Source: Bacteroidales bacterium (lineage in GTDB: Bacteria; Bacteroidota; Bacteroidia; Bacteroidales; F082). Taken from it: a DNA stretch of 46,516 nucleotides. The number at the start of each line of letters is the position of its first letter. Position 1 is the stretch's first letter. Position numbers and translations under genes: made by a program. Below the pieces are notes generated by a model. It searched no databases. It had not been told where the DNA came from and saw only the letters and a list, made by a program, of their open reading frames with translations. This document shows, one piece after another, positions 25,162-34,048 of this stretch. The stretch is taken from contig JASBYY010000020.1 of the NCBI GenBank assembly GCA_029983675.1, positions 1 to 46,516 on the forward strand. Reading direction: 5' to 3'.

Positions 25162-27474
25162 CTACTGCTTGACAACGCTGAAAGCGTATTCCATGCCATT
25201 ACCATCTACGGCTTTGACGAAATAAACACCACTGTTCCAGTTGCTTACTTCGACGATAGACGATTTCCCTTCGTAAATGCATTGTCCCAAAGCATCATAT
25301 ACTCGAACTGAAAGCACACCACCTTCAAGATGGATCCTATCTCTTACGGGATTGGGCCAAGCCGACACTTTGACTTCGTTTTCCGGCACTGCCGTCACCA
25401 CGACATGAACCGTATTCGCATTGGGATCGGCAGCCGTGGGGGCGGGATCGGACTCACACTCTTCAGGTGTTCCAGAACGATAAACAGCAGTCAACAGATA
25501 GCCATGTCTGCCCGGTTCGACCTTATGGAAAAACGTCCGTTCCGTTCCAGGCACTTCGGCAAGCACCTCATACCCGACACAAGAGCCTACGTATTTGTAA
25601 ACCAAAAATTTATCAAGATCTTCAAATTGCGTTTCCATATCCCATGTGAGGCGCACTCCGTAGGCTTCAGGAGTCCATTCGTATTCTCCCGCCAAATCGA
25701 ATGGCGCAGTACACACCAATGGACCGCATTCGGTATGGTAGGTCGTGATGGCACCAACAGTGGGTTTTCCGGAAGAAGCATACACTTCATCGCCATCGCT
25801 ATCAAGCACCTCAAACGAACACTCGGTGTCATCGTCTTCATAACCGATATTGCAATAGTTCCAATACAATGTAATGTACGAATCGCCGGGCACGCTGACA
25901 GTAATCGTTGTATCGCTGCCCTGAAGCAACCCGACACGTTGAATGACATTGTCGCATGAGTCGAGGACAGAAATCGCTGGTGACAACCAGCCGTCGCCTT
26001 TTGAATCGTGAAGACGGAACTTCAGTTGGCATACCGCATCCGATATAATGGTCTTTGTAACGGATAGCCCCTTCCCTGTCGCATTGACAGCGTAGGCCGT
26101 CAGGGAATTGGCCGTACATCCGTTAAAAGGAAGCGACACCGTCAAAGTGGCACCGGGCTGTGGAGCGGCAAAAGCGTGAGCAGCACCGTAGTTCAGCAGC
26201 AGCACGATAGAATCAATCTGGGTAAGTGCTGTGCCGCCAATGGACTGCGAGGGTGCTTTCAAGGTCACATTCAGCACATTACCGCTCTTTGTCGCCGAAA
26301 GGCTTTCCACCTGATTGGGCATTGTGTAGTATTCAGAAACAGGATGCAGGTCGAATATGGCGGAATGGTCGTAGTTGTAACCATGGTGCGTGATATTCAT
26401 GGCATCAATGCTAAAGAAACCGTTATCAAATCCCTGCCAGCCCCAGTTAAAGTGCATGAAATCGTTTTCATCGTAACCATCGCAAACAAAGGCATGACCG
26501 CCGCGTGCGCCGTCTTTTGTGGGGCTGTATGCACTATAATACAACGGTCGGCCTGCATCGAACTCTTCTTTAAGCATATTGATCCATTCCGTATTGGAAT
26601 AGTCATCACGATACTCGAAGTGCATATCGCTTGCATATCTGAAAAAATCGTGCAAGGCATCCGGGACATCGGGAGAATAAGCTCCGCTACCCGAAGGACC
26701 GTAGTTCATCTCCACGCTTACGCCCGCATGGTACTGAAGCAAGGCAATGGCATCAACTTCAGATTGTGGTGAGGTATAGTCTAAAAACAGCGGCATTTTT
26801 TCGAAATGATATTGTGTTTCGCCAAAGTTCGCCGTCATTGTTCCATAGGAATAATGGGTATAGGTATGGCTTCCAGTGCCGGTTTGCGGCCACTCCCAAT
26901 AACGCATAACCTGCGCCATGGCATTGGCTACACAGCCTGACTTCACGTGTCCGTTATAGCCTTCGGGGTCGTTGGGGCACTGATTGTTGTAGAGTTGTGT
27001 CTGGTGCCATGTGGTCTTCACCAAAGGACCGACACGGCGTTCAGCACGTTGCGAAAGCCGTCCCGTTGCCTTCAACATCTCCCAATCAGCAACGATTTGC
27101 GGGTCAGGATTCAAATGGTTTTCAATGGCATAGCTAATATCGTTTTTGTAATTCTCAAAAAAAGTCATCAAGCCTTCGCTAATCCCGTCCATGCTGAAGC
27201 TGCCCTCCGTAGCATAGCCCAATATAGGACGTGCACAAGCATTGGCCGAAACAACGACAAAACCTTTGGGAATCAAAGAGAAAACATAAAAACAAGCCCT
27301 GTCCTGCCCATCACGTGCAGTATATGCCAAGACAGCCTGCACGTTCTCAACCCTCGTATTGGCCTTCATAAAATGCAGCCCGAGCAAACGTGCCTCCTCG
27401 ACATCCACCGATGCGGCATTGGCTCCTATTAACCAAGTCAAAACGAAAACGAATAACAATATGGTCTTCTTCAT
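25162..27474 (-). CDS. Streptopain-family (C10) cysteine peptidase with T9SS sorting domain
   Basis: 770-residue secreted protease related to P. gingivalis PrtT. A signal peptide covers about residues 1-20. The propeptide (about 21-140) matches the Spi-like inhibitor domain (YVFSLIPKGFVVVSANACARPILGY). The catalytic domain has nucleophile C181 in KSGCVANAMAQVMRYWEWP, H327 in GGHAFVCDGYD, and N343 in HFNWGWQGFDNG. Beta-sandwich modules follow, and the tail WPNPVRDRIHLEGG...YFVKAV...VVKQ is a T9SS type A sorting domain. The next C10 paralogue is 51 bases upstream on the same strand. Probable roles are nutrient peptide release and host-protein cleavage at the surface. Confidence 0.93.
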   Translation of the reverse strand: MKKTILLFVFVLTWLIGANAASVDVEEARLLGLHFMKANTRVENVQAVLAYTARDGQDRACFYVFSLIPKGFVVVSANACARPILGYATEGSFSMDGISEGLMTFFENYKNDISYAIENHLNPDPQIVADWEMLKATGRLSQRAERRVGPLVKTTWHQTQLYNNQCPNDPEGYNGHVKSGCVANAMAQVMRYWEWPQTGTGSHTYTHYSYGTMTANFGETQYHFEKMPLFLDYTSPQSEVDAIALLQYHAGVSVEMNYGPSGSGAYSPDVPDALHDFFRYASDMHFEYRDDYSNTEWINMLKEEFDAGRPLYYSAYSPTKDGARGGHAFVCDGYDENDFMHFNWGWQGFDNGFFSIDAMNITHHGYNYDHSAIFDLHPVSEYYTMPNQVESLSATKSGNVLNVTLKAPSQSIGGTALTQIDSIVLLLNYGAAHAFAAPQPGATLTVSLPFNGCTANSLTAYAVNATGKGLSVTKTIISDAVCQLKFRLHDSKGDGWLSPAISVLDSCDNVIQRVGLLQGSDTTITVSVPGDSYITLYWNYCNIGYEDDDTECSFEVLDSDGDEVYASSGKPTVGAITTYHTECGPLVCTAPFDLAGEYEWTPEAYGVRLTWDMETQFEDLDKFLVYKYVGSCVGYEVLAEVPGTERTFFHKVEPGRHGYLLTAVYRSGTPEECESDPAPTAADPNANTVHVVVTAVPENEVKVSAWPNPVRDRIHLEGGVLSVRVYDALGQCIYEGKSSIVEVSNWNSGVYFVKAVDGNGMEYAFSVVKQ

Positions 27475-27525
27475 GGTATATGATATTTATTTCTATCTAT
27501 CGAATATCCGTTACCGGCGTAACAA

Positions 27526-29520
27526 TTATTCCTTCATAAATTTCAACACCTGTTCGCCGTCTGTTTCAGATATGATCCTGACAAAATAAGCACCAGGTTG
27601 CCATGCCGAAACATCAATATCGGGCTGTGTACCCTGATAGACTTGTTGCCCCAAAGCATTGAACACCAATATGTTTTGCGCATCCAAAGCAATATGAATG
27701 CAGTTTGTCGCAGGATTGGGATAGATGAAATGATTGGCAACGGAGTTCTCTTTGATTTCCATTGTTTCACAATTGATGGCATGTGTCTTGATGGAGCCAA
27801 CCGTAGGCGTGCCGTTTGAAGCGACAATCAGCTGATTGTTCCAGTCATAAATCTCGTATGAACACTCCTGACAACTATGGTGCGAATACGTCCAGTTATC
27901 ATACGACCAGAAAAACGTAGCGTCTTCGAATCGTGGCAGCATAAGTATGCGCGAATATTCGGCACCTTCTTCCAACCCTACGCGCAATGACACTTTGCCA
28001 TCCTCATCGAGTACGGCAATATAGGACATGTCCCATCCGTTGCCACCGGCATCGTGCAAATCGAATCGCACATCGCAGGCTTCTCCCACCATGATGGTGT
28101 CACGAACCACTTTGCTCATCCGTTGCTCACTAACGGCATAGACCGTATAATAATAGGTGGCGTTTTTCGGGACCACTTCTGTGAAAGTGATTTGAGGTTC
28201 GCTCACATTGGCATAACGTTTCACGACAACGCCATCGCGCATCACCACAATGCTGTCCAGCGAGGTCAGCGCCACGCCGCCATTGGTTTGGTATGTCGGC
28301 TCAAAATGCAGATTGACCGTCATGCCATCAGCTTGAGAAGCATTCATACTGGCAACTGCTTTAGGCACATATTCATATTCCCAGTTCGGGTGCAGGTTGA
28401 AAATCGCCTGATGTGAATACGGGAACGAATAGAAAGTGAGGTAGAAGCCGTCAATGTCAAAATAGCCGTTGTCGAACCCCTGCCAGCCCCAGTTCAGGTG
28501 GAACAAGCCGTTTTGGTCGTATCCGTCGAGCACATAGGCGTGTCCGCCCACATCTCCCGCCGAAGCATAGTAAAGGGGCATCCCACCATCAAGATTTTCG
28601 TGCAGTTTTTCCACCCAATCTCCATTATAATCATCACGATCCAAGAACAGCATATCCGGATCATAACGGAAATAGCTTCTGAAAGCGTCGAAGACCCGGA
28701 AAGAAAAGGCCCCGCTTGCACTCGGTCCGTACATCATATCAACACCGATACCGGCATGTGATTCAAGCAACGCCACGGCATCCACTTCGGCCTTTGGACT
28801 TGCGAAGTCGAGGAAGTCGGGCATCAGTTCGTATCGGTAAGTAGCATGTTCGAAATCAGCATATAATTCTCCGTAATACGTTCCATTATAGCCATAGCAT
28901 TGGTAGCTGTGGTTGGACTCTCCCTTACGCGGCCATTCCCAGTAACGCATGATTTGCGACATGGCGTTGGCCACGCAACCTGACTTGCAGTGGTATCCGA
29001 ACTGGCTGGTGGAATCGACGGGAGCCATGCTATTGTATAAGTCAGTCTGATTCCAAATGCTTGCGCAAAGCGGTTCGACAGCACGAGTAAGTTTTTCATT
29101 GTTGATACGTCCCGTCTCGGCCAAACGTTTCCAATCGGCCGCAGCCTGAGCAGTCTGTCTTTCATTGTTTTCCATCATCTGGTCGAAGCCAGCCTTATAG
29201 TTATCAAAAAACGTCATCAGGCCTTCGGGAAGACTGGCTGTGAAATTACTTTCGGTGGAATAACCGAGAATGGGCTTAGCGCGGTCGTCAGCCGAAACGA
29301 TGACGAAACCCTTGGGCAAAACCGAAAACACATAAAAACACGGTTGTCCGTGCTGCGTGTGCGCGGTATAACTCAACCGAGCCTCCAAAGTCCCGATTCT
29401 CGTGTTGTACTTCATAAACTTCAAGCCTAAACTCCGTGCCGTTTCAACATCGACAGGACCGGCGTTAACGGTAACAAGGCACACTAATGTGGCTACCAAC
29501 GTAAATAAATATTTCTTCAT
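27526..29520 (-). CDS. Second streptopain-family (C10) cysteine peptidase with T9SS sorting domain
   Basis: 664-residue paralogue of the 25162-27474 gene. A signal peptide ends near residue 20 (VNAG). The propeptide contains CFYVFSVLPKGFVIVSADDRAKP. Catalytic C182 is in KSGCVANAMSQIMRYWEWP, H327 in GGHAYVLDGYD, and N343 in HLNWGWQGFDNG. A beta module with CDVRFDLHDAGGNGWDMSYIAVL is shared with the paralogue. The T9SS tail starts IYPNPATNCIHIALD. It is about 100 residues shorter than its neighbour because it lacks a fibronectin-like module before the tail. It has its own promoter-like element and is probably the first gene of a two-gene unit. Confidence 0.93.
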   Translation of the reverse strand: MKKYLFTLVATLVCLVTVNAGPVDVETARSLGLKFMKYNTRIGTLEARLSYTAHTQHGQPCFYVFSVLPKGFVIVSADDRAKPILGYSTESNFTASLPEGLMTFFDNYKAGFDQMMENNERQTAQAAADWKRLAETGRINNEKLTRAVEPLCASIWNQTDLYNSMAPVDSTSQFGYHCKSGCVANAMSQIMRYWEWPRKGESNHSYQCYGYNGTYYGELYADFEHATYRYELMPDFLDFASPKAEVDAVALLESHAGIGVDMMYGPSASGAFSFRVFDAFRSYFRYDPDMLFLDRDDYNGDWVEKLHENLDGGMPLYYASAGDVGGHAYVLDGYDQNGLFHLNWGWQGFDNGYFDIDGFYLTFYSFPYSHQAIFNLHPNWEYEYVPKAVASMNASQADGMTVNLHFEPTYQTNGGVALTSLDSIVVMRDGVVVKRYANVSEPQITFTEVVPKNATYYYTVYAVSEQRMSKVVRDTIMVGEACDVRFDLHDAGGNGWDMSYIAVLDEDGKVSLRVGLEEGAEYSRILMLPRFEDATFFWSYDNWTYSHHSCQECSYEIYDWNNQLIVASNGTPTVGSIKTHAINCETMEIKENSVANHFIYPNPATNCIHIALDAQNILVFNALGQQVYQGTQPDIDVSAWQPGAYFVRIISETDGEQVLKFMKE

Positions 29521-29543
29521 TGTTGCATTTAATTTTGAAAGGT

Positions 29544-29551
29544 CAAAAATA
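29544..29551 (-). promoter_or_regulatory. Bacteroidetes -7 promoter element for the tandem C10 peptidases
   Basis: The minus strand reads TATTTTTG, matching TAnnTTTG, 23 bases before the ATG at 29520. Confidence 0.5.
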
Positions 29552-29577
29552 GTCGTTTTCTATCAATAATTTAGTTG

Positions 29578-29958
29578 TCAATTGTTGGATTTTTCTTCAA
29601 ACCTGACTAACAGATACGCATCGTCGCCCCCCTCTTTCTTCAGATAGGCTTCATCGTACACAATGTAATACACTGCGCCCGCTTTAGTAGTATAGATATG
29701 CGTAAAATACTTGAAATCAAATCCTTTTTCGACTAATTGTCGTCGCGTGACCGAAGTCTTTCCGCTCACATTCAATTCCTGCAACACATTATAGTTGCGC
29801 GATAGAATGGCGTTGATCTTACGCACCATATTGGTTTGCTTATGGTTATGTTCGTAGTGGTAGGCGTTGCGACAGGCATCCCCGCAAAACTTCTTGTCGG
29901 AGCGTCCGTATATCGGTTCTCCGCACGACAAGCATCTCTTTTGTTGTTGTTCTTCCAT
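29578..29958 (-). CDS. Small zinc-ribbon protein of a Bacteroidetes family
   Basis: 126 residues. The N-terminus has a zinc-ribbon-like CLSCGEPIYGRSDKKFCGDACRNAYHY (CxxC...CxxxC), as in DUF2116-type zinc ribbons. It is followed by a conserved-looking tail (VRKINAILSRNYNVLQELN, then GFDFKYFTHIYTTKAGAVYYIVYDE) that I recognise as a common Bacteroidetes hypothetical family. Function is unknown, and nucleic-acid binding is a guess from the ribbon. It stands between the C10 peptidases and the DUF4159 gene. Confidence 0.75.
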   Translation of the reverse strand: MEEQQQKRCLSCGEPIYGRSDKKFCGDACRNAYHYEHNHKQTNMVRKINAILSRNYNVLQELNVSGKTSVTRRQLVEKGFDFKYFTHIYTTKAGAVYYIVYDEAYLKKEGGDDAYLLVRFEEKSNN

Positions 29959-30037
29959 GGTCGTATATATATTGTCAATTATTTCCTTCCATCACATAAG
30001 CCGCTCCCTCCCTTCAAGAAAAGGCAACCGTACATCA

Positions 30038-30685
30038 TCATTTGGTAAACACATAATGCAAGATATTGGCTCCCATTTTCAGGGCTTTTTCGCGTGTAGC
30101 CTGCGAGTCCTTGTGCACACGCTGGTCTTCCCATCCGTCGCCAAGGTCGCACTCGTATGTAAAGATACATACCAAACGTCCTTCGTAAATCATGCCAAAA
30201 AGTTGCGGCGGCTTGCCGTCGTGTTCGTGTATTTTGGGCAACCCTTCTGGAAAAGGGAAAGGCTTTTTGAAAATCTCGTGCGAAAATGGCAATTCCACAA
30301 AATCAAGTTCGGGGAACACCTTTTTCATCTGTGGCTCGATGAATTTACGAAGACCATAGTTGTCGTCGATATGCAGGAATCCTCCCGACATAAGGTACTC
30401 GCGCAGATTTTGGGCTTCGGCGGCATCAAAAACCACATTGCCATGCCCCGTCATATAGACAAAGGGATAGTTGAACAAATCGGGGCTTGACGGCTCAACG
30501 GCAGGCACTTCGGGATTGATATCGGTGCCCATTTCTCGATTGCAGAAACGCACAAGGTTGGGCAATGATGTCGGGTTGCCATACCAGTCGCCACCGCCAC
30601 GGTATTTCAGCAAAGCAATGTTCAACGGCTGTGCCGACATGGTCACGGTGCACGATAGCAATAATAGCAACACCCATCTTTTCAT
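30038..30685 (-). CDS. DUF4159-family exported protein
   Basis: 215 residues. Signal peptide KRWVLLLLLSCTVTMSAQ, then the DUF4159 pattern: IALLKYRGGGDWYGNPTSLPNLVRFCN, FVYMTGHGNVVFDAAEAQNLREYL, GGFLHIDDNYG and a CDLGDGWED end. The fold looks like a glutamine-amidotransferase-like domain, and function is unknown. Start chosen at 30685, where ATG overlaps the rsmE stop (ATGA). The longer start at 30718 would add residues before the signal peptide. Co-translation with rsmE is likely. Confidence 0.82.
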   Translation of the reverse strand: MKRWVLLLLLSCTVTMSAQPLNIALLKYRGGGDWYGNPTSLPNLVRFCNREMGTDINPEVPAVEPSSPDLFNYPFVYMTGHGNVVFDAAEAQNLREYLMSGGFLHIDDNYGLRKFIEPQMKKVFPELDFVELPFSHEIFKKPFPFPEGLPKIHEHDGKPPQLFGMIYEGRLVCIFTYECDLGDGWEDQRVHKDSQATREKALKMGANILHYVFTK

Positions 30686-31389
30686 CGCATCTGATTGATT
30701 AGTTGAACGGTATGGCAAGCCACAAGCGCGGCTGTTTCGGTACGCAAACGGGCATCGCCGAGACTGACCGGCTCAAAGCCTTGGGTCATGGCGAGTTCGG
30801 CTTCTTCGCGACTGAAATCGCCCTCCGGGCCGATGAGCACAATGGCGTTCTCGCCTTTGCGGTATACATCGCAAAGCTGGCTGGTGACACTACCGTCAAT
30901 CCATGCGATGAACTTACGCCCTTCAAAAGGTTGTTTCAGCAACTTTTCAAATGAAACAAGTTCTTCAACAACGGGGAGACGCGATTTCATCGACTGCTTC
31001 ATGGCGGCAACCATCACTTTTTGAAAACGCTCTACATTGGCAGCACGCCGTTCGGAGTGGAACGAAGTGAACAGCCGCACACGGTCGATGCCAATCTCGG
31101 TGGCTTTTTCGAGAAACCACTCCATGCGTTCGTTGAGCTTGGTAGGTGCCACGGCGATTTCAAGCTGAAATCCCCATTGGTCGTAACCCGCACGTTTGTT
31201 GCTCAACTCGATACCTGCCCTTTTGGGCAACGCATCAACAAGCACGGCATCAAAGAGATAACCGGCGCCATTCGTCACACAAAAACGATCGCCTTCTTTC
31301 ATGCGCAACACCTTGACACAATGCTTCGACTCTTCTTCGGGAAGCACGGTCAACCCCGTATCGGCAGATGGGATATAGAAGACGTTCAT
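30682..31389 (-). CDS. rsmE: 16S rRNA m3U1498 methyltransferase RsmE
   Basis: SPOUT-family methyltransferase, 235 residues. It has an N-terminal PUA-like part (EESKHCVKVLRMKEGDRFCVTNGAG), then EWFLEKATEIGIDRVRLF, and the C-terminal knot with VLIGPEGDFSREEAELA and SLGDARLRTETAALVA, where SAM binds. Its stop overlaps the DUF4159 start. argS lies upstream on the same strand, 75 bases away. Confidence 0.95.
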   Translation of the reverse strand: MNVFYIPSADTGLTVLPEEESKHCVKVLRMKEGDRFCVTNGAGYLFDAVLVDALPKRAGIELSNKRAGYDQWGFQLEIAVAPTKLNERMEWFLEKATEIGIDRVRLFTSFHSERRAANVERFQKVMVAAMKQSMKSRLPVVEELVSFEKLLKQPFEGRKFIAWIDGSVTSQLCDVYRKGENAIVLIGPEGDFSREEAELAMTQGFEPVSLGDARLRTETAALVACHTVQLINQMR

Positions 31390-31464
31390 TTTTATCGGTT
31401 ATTTATTTTGACACACAAACTTCTCGACAAGCACGGTGCACATTTTCATGTTTCCCATCCGGAT

Positions 31465-33276
31465 TTACATTCTTTCCGGCATTTCCATGCCTAACAAATT
31501 GGCGGCGTTACGCAAGAGCCGCGACACCATGTCGCAAATCTGAAGCCGCAACTGCCGACGGTTGACATCCTCTTCTTTCAGGATGCTGCATTCCTGATAA
31601 AATTGGTTGAATTCCTTGGCCAGATCGAAAATGAAATTCGCGACCATAGCCGGACTGCGGTTTTCAGCCGCCTGAGCCAACACATTCGGCCATCCATACA
31701 TCATCACGATGATTTCCTTTTCCTTGGGCAGCAAATCGCCGGCAGGAACCTCATTTTCAAAAGCGATGCCCTGCTCGGCGGCCTTACGCAGCACCGAACA
31801 GATACGGGCATGGGTATATTGAATAAACGAGCCCGTATTGCCGTTGAAATCAATGGACTCCGAAGGATTGAACAGCATGGTCTTCTTGGGATCGACTTTC
31901 AGGATGAAGTATTTCAAAGCGCCGAGACCGATGACATGATAGAGTTTTTCGGCTTCTTCGGCAGAGAGGTCTTTTGCCTTGCCCAATTCCTCGGACACCG
32001 CTTTCGCCGTGGCCACCATCTCATCCATGAGGTCGTCGGCATCTACCACCGTGCCTTCGCGCGACTTCATCTTGCCGCTGGGCAGTTCCACCATGCCATA
32101 CGACAGGTGCTCAATCTGTTTGCCCCATTCACGTCCCAACCGCACCAACACGCGCTTCAGCACGTCAAAATGGTAGATTTGTTCGTTACCCACCACATAT
32201 ATCAATTTCTCAGGGTCGTATTCCTTGACACGCAGTTGTGCTGTTCCAAGGTCTTGTGTCATATACACCGAGGTGCCGTCGCGACGTAACAACAGCTTCT
32301 CATCAAGCCCCTCATCGCGCAGGTCGCACCATACCGAGTTATCCTCGCGGCGGTACAGCACACCCTTATCCAAACCCTCCTGCACAAGTTCCTTGCCCAA
32401 CAAGTAGGTCTGCGATTCGTAATATATCTTTTCGAAACTGACACCGAGACGTTTATACGTCACATCAAAGCCGTCATACACCCATCCGTTCATGGTGTTC
32501 CAGAGATTTCGCACTTCCGCATCACCGGCTTCCCACTTGCGCAACATCTCACGCGCCTCCTGCATCAATGGCGATACATCTTCGGCTTTTGCCCTGGCCG
32601 CTTCCTGCTGTTTCTCGTCCAACGTGTCAAAATCGGGCGGCAATAGTTCCTTCAATTCTTTCTTAAACTCCTTGTCGAACAGCACATAGAAATCGCCAAT
32701 CAGATGGTCGCCTTTCTTTCCTGTCGATTCCGGCGTACAGCCATTGCCCCATTTCCGCCATGCCAACATGCTTTTGCAGATATGGATACCCCTGTCGTTC
32801 ACCAAGTTGACCCTGACAACATGCTGTCCGTTGGCTTTCAATATTTCAGAAACGCTCCAGCCGAGCAAGTTGTTACGGATATGACCCAAATGCAAGGGTT
32901 TGTTGGTGTTGGGCGACGAATATTCCACCACGATAGGGCGACCGCTCACTTCTTTTCTTCCGAATTGCTCAACGCAACGATGGGTTTTGAAAAAATCGAA
33001 CCAGAACGCATCAGAAATCAATAGGTTCAGGAAACCTTTCACCACATTGAACCGTGCTATCAAGGACGATTCCTTAAGCATCTCAGCGCCGACCTCGTTG
33101 GCCAGCTGCTCGGGATTACGTGCAACCAACTTTGAAAAAGGAAACACGACTATGGTGAGATCGCCTTCAAATTCGGGACGGGTCTTCTGAAAATTGACCT
33201 GCTGTACAGGCGGCTCTTGAGCATATAAATTCTTAAACGACTTAATAAATAACTGTCTCAGTACTTCTTCTAACAT
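31465..33276 (-). CDS. argS: Arginyl-tRNA synthetase
   Basis: 603-residue class I synthetase. It has an N-terminal additional domain, the HIGH-type motif KPLHLGHIRNNLLGW, YVVGNEQIYHFDVL, and GKMKSREGTVVDADDL, the class-typical replacement for KMSKS. The C-terminal DALR anticodon domain ends with MEMPERM. Start chosen at 33276: the longer open frame to 33414 contains the TACTTTTG promoter element at 33298-33305 and has no family likeness. Confidence 0.95.
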   Translation of the reverse strand: MLEEVLRQLFIKSFKNLYAQEPPVQQVNFQKTRPEFEGDLTIVVFPFSKLVARNPEQLANEVGAEMLKESSLIARFNVVKGFLNLLISDAFWFDFFKTHRCVEQFGRKEVSGRPIVVEYSSPNTNKPLHLGHIRNNLLGWSVSEILKANGQHVVRVNLVNDRGIHICKSMLAWRKWGNGCTPESTGKKGDHLIGDFYVLFDKEFKKELKELLPPDFDTLDEKQQEAARAKAEDVSPLMQEAREMLRKWEAGDAEVRNLWNTMNGWVYDGFDVTYKRLGVSFEKIYYESQTYLLGKELVQEGLDKGVLYRREDNSVWCDLRDEGLDEKLLLRRDGTSVYMTQDLGTAQLRVKEYDPEKLIYVVGNEQIYHFDVLKRVLVRLGREWGKQIEHLSYGMVELPSGKMKSREGTVVDADDLMDEMVATAKAVSEELGKAKDLSAEEAEKLYHVIGLGALKYFILKVDPKKTMLFNPSESIDFNGNTGSFIQYTHARICSVLRKAAEQGIAFENEVPAGDLLPKEKEIIVMMYGWPNVLAQAAENRSPAMVANFIFDLAKEFNQFYQECSILKEEDVNRRQLRLQICDMVSRLLRNAANLLGMEMPERM

Positions 33277-33297
33277 GATAAAACTTTGATAGGAATG

Positions 33298-33305
33298 CAA
33301 AAGTA
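33298..33305 (-). promoter_or_regulatory. Bacteroidetes -7 promoter element for argS
   Basis: The minus strand reads TACTTTTG (TAnnTTTG) 21 bases upstream of the argS ATG at 33276. Confidence 0.6.
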
Positions 33306-33593
33306 GTAAATATGGCAGAAACATAGAGAAAAAACATGGATTTTTTGCCATCATAGATTCTACCGGCAGAGTAAGAAGAAAAAACACGTGAATTGAAAAA
33401 AGCAGTTTGAGCACTCTATCCTACACAGATTCAAGCAAAAATTGCATTTTTGATAGAAAAAAATCAAAAAAAACGAAGATAGGCAATCGGTCTTATGGTT
33501 AGGAAAACTTCTTTCGGAACCTCTAATGTGGTTTCGATCAATTATTATTGCAAAAAAACATTGAAAAACTTGACAATAAACTCTTTTATTTAT

Positions 33594-33601
33594 AACTTTG
33601 C
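33594..33601 (+). promoter_or_regulatory. Bacteroidetes promoter: TTGACA, 17 bases, TAACTTTG
   Basis: TAACTTTG matches TAnnTTTG. A TTGACA at 33571-33576 sits at suitable -33 spacing. The first ATG downstream is 33621. This is the best-formed promoter in the window by eye, yet it drives only a short ORF. Confidence 0.6.
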
Positions 33602-33620
33602 AGTCTTCAAAAGAATTCAG

Positions 33621-33950
33621 ATGAATGATTTAGCTTTTTTATTCGAGCAAATGAAATTATTCCGAGAGGATCTGAAAACAAGATTTCTATACGGCATAAT
33701 AGGGATCTTCGGAGATATTTATTTGTGTATAATTAAATTACCATCCCACATCATCTATCGGGCCTCAAGCCTAAATTGCCAACAGATCTCTTTCGATATG
33801 ATTTTCGTTTTTATCGATATCTTCATTTTGGGCAAAAATCGTTTTGTTCGAACTTGCCCATTATTTGGTTTTCCAGTTGATGCAGTCCATTGTAGGAAAA
33901 CCGACAAGGGCACCAAACAAACGGACTGTAAAAAAATACATGCTGTATAA
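33621..33950 (+). pseudogene. Short ORF, possible truncated N-terminus of an AAA ATPase
   Basis: The frame from 33621 encodes 109 residues behind a good promoter. The first 22 residues (MNDLAFLFEQMKLFREDLKT, then RF) resemble the N-terminus of Bacteroidetes AAA/DUF4143 ATPases, which normally continue into a P-loop. Here the sequence changes into a hydrophobic, unrecognised stretch without Walker motifs. The likely reading is a decayed gene start. A genuine small protein of unknown function is the alternative. The surroundings (33277-34048) are AT-rich and otherwise empty. Confidence 0.3.
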
Positions 33951-34048
33951 TATGGTACATTTAAGCTGAAAATACAGCTGAAACTGGCATTGAAAAGTCC
34001 AGCAAACTGACACTTCAATTATAAAACTAATTAAAAAAACAAATCGAA

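Noticed and set aside
24850..25311. 153-codon plus-strand ORF after recN
   Set aside because: It is a translation of the MITE-like element, the hairpin and the antisense of the C10 peptidase end.
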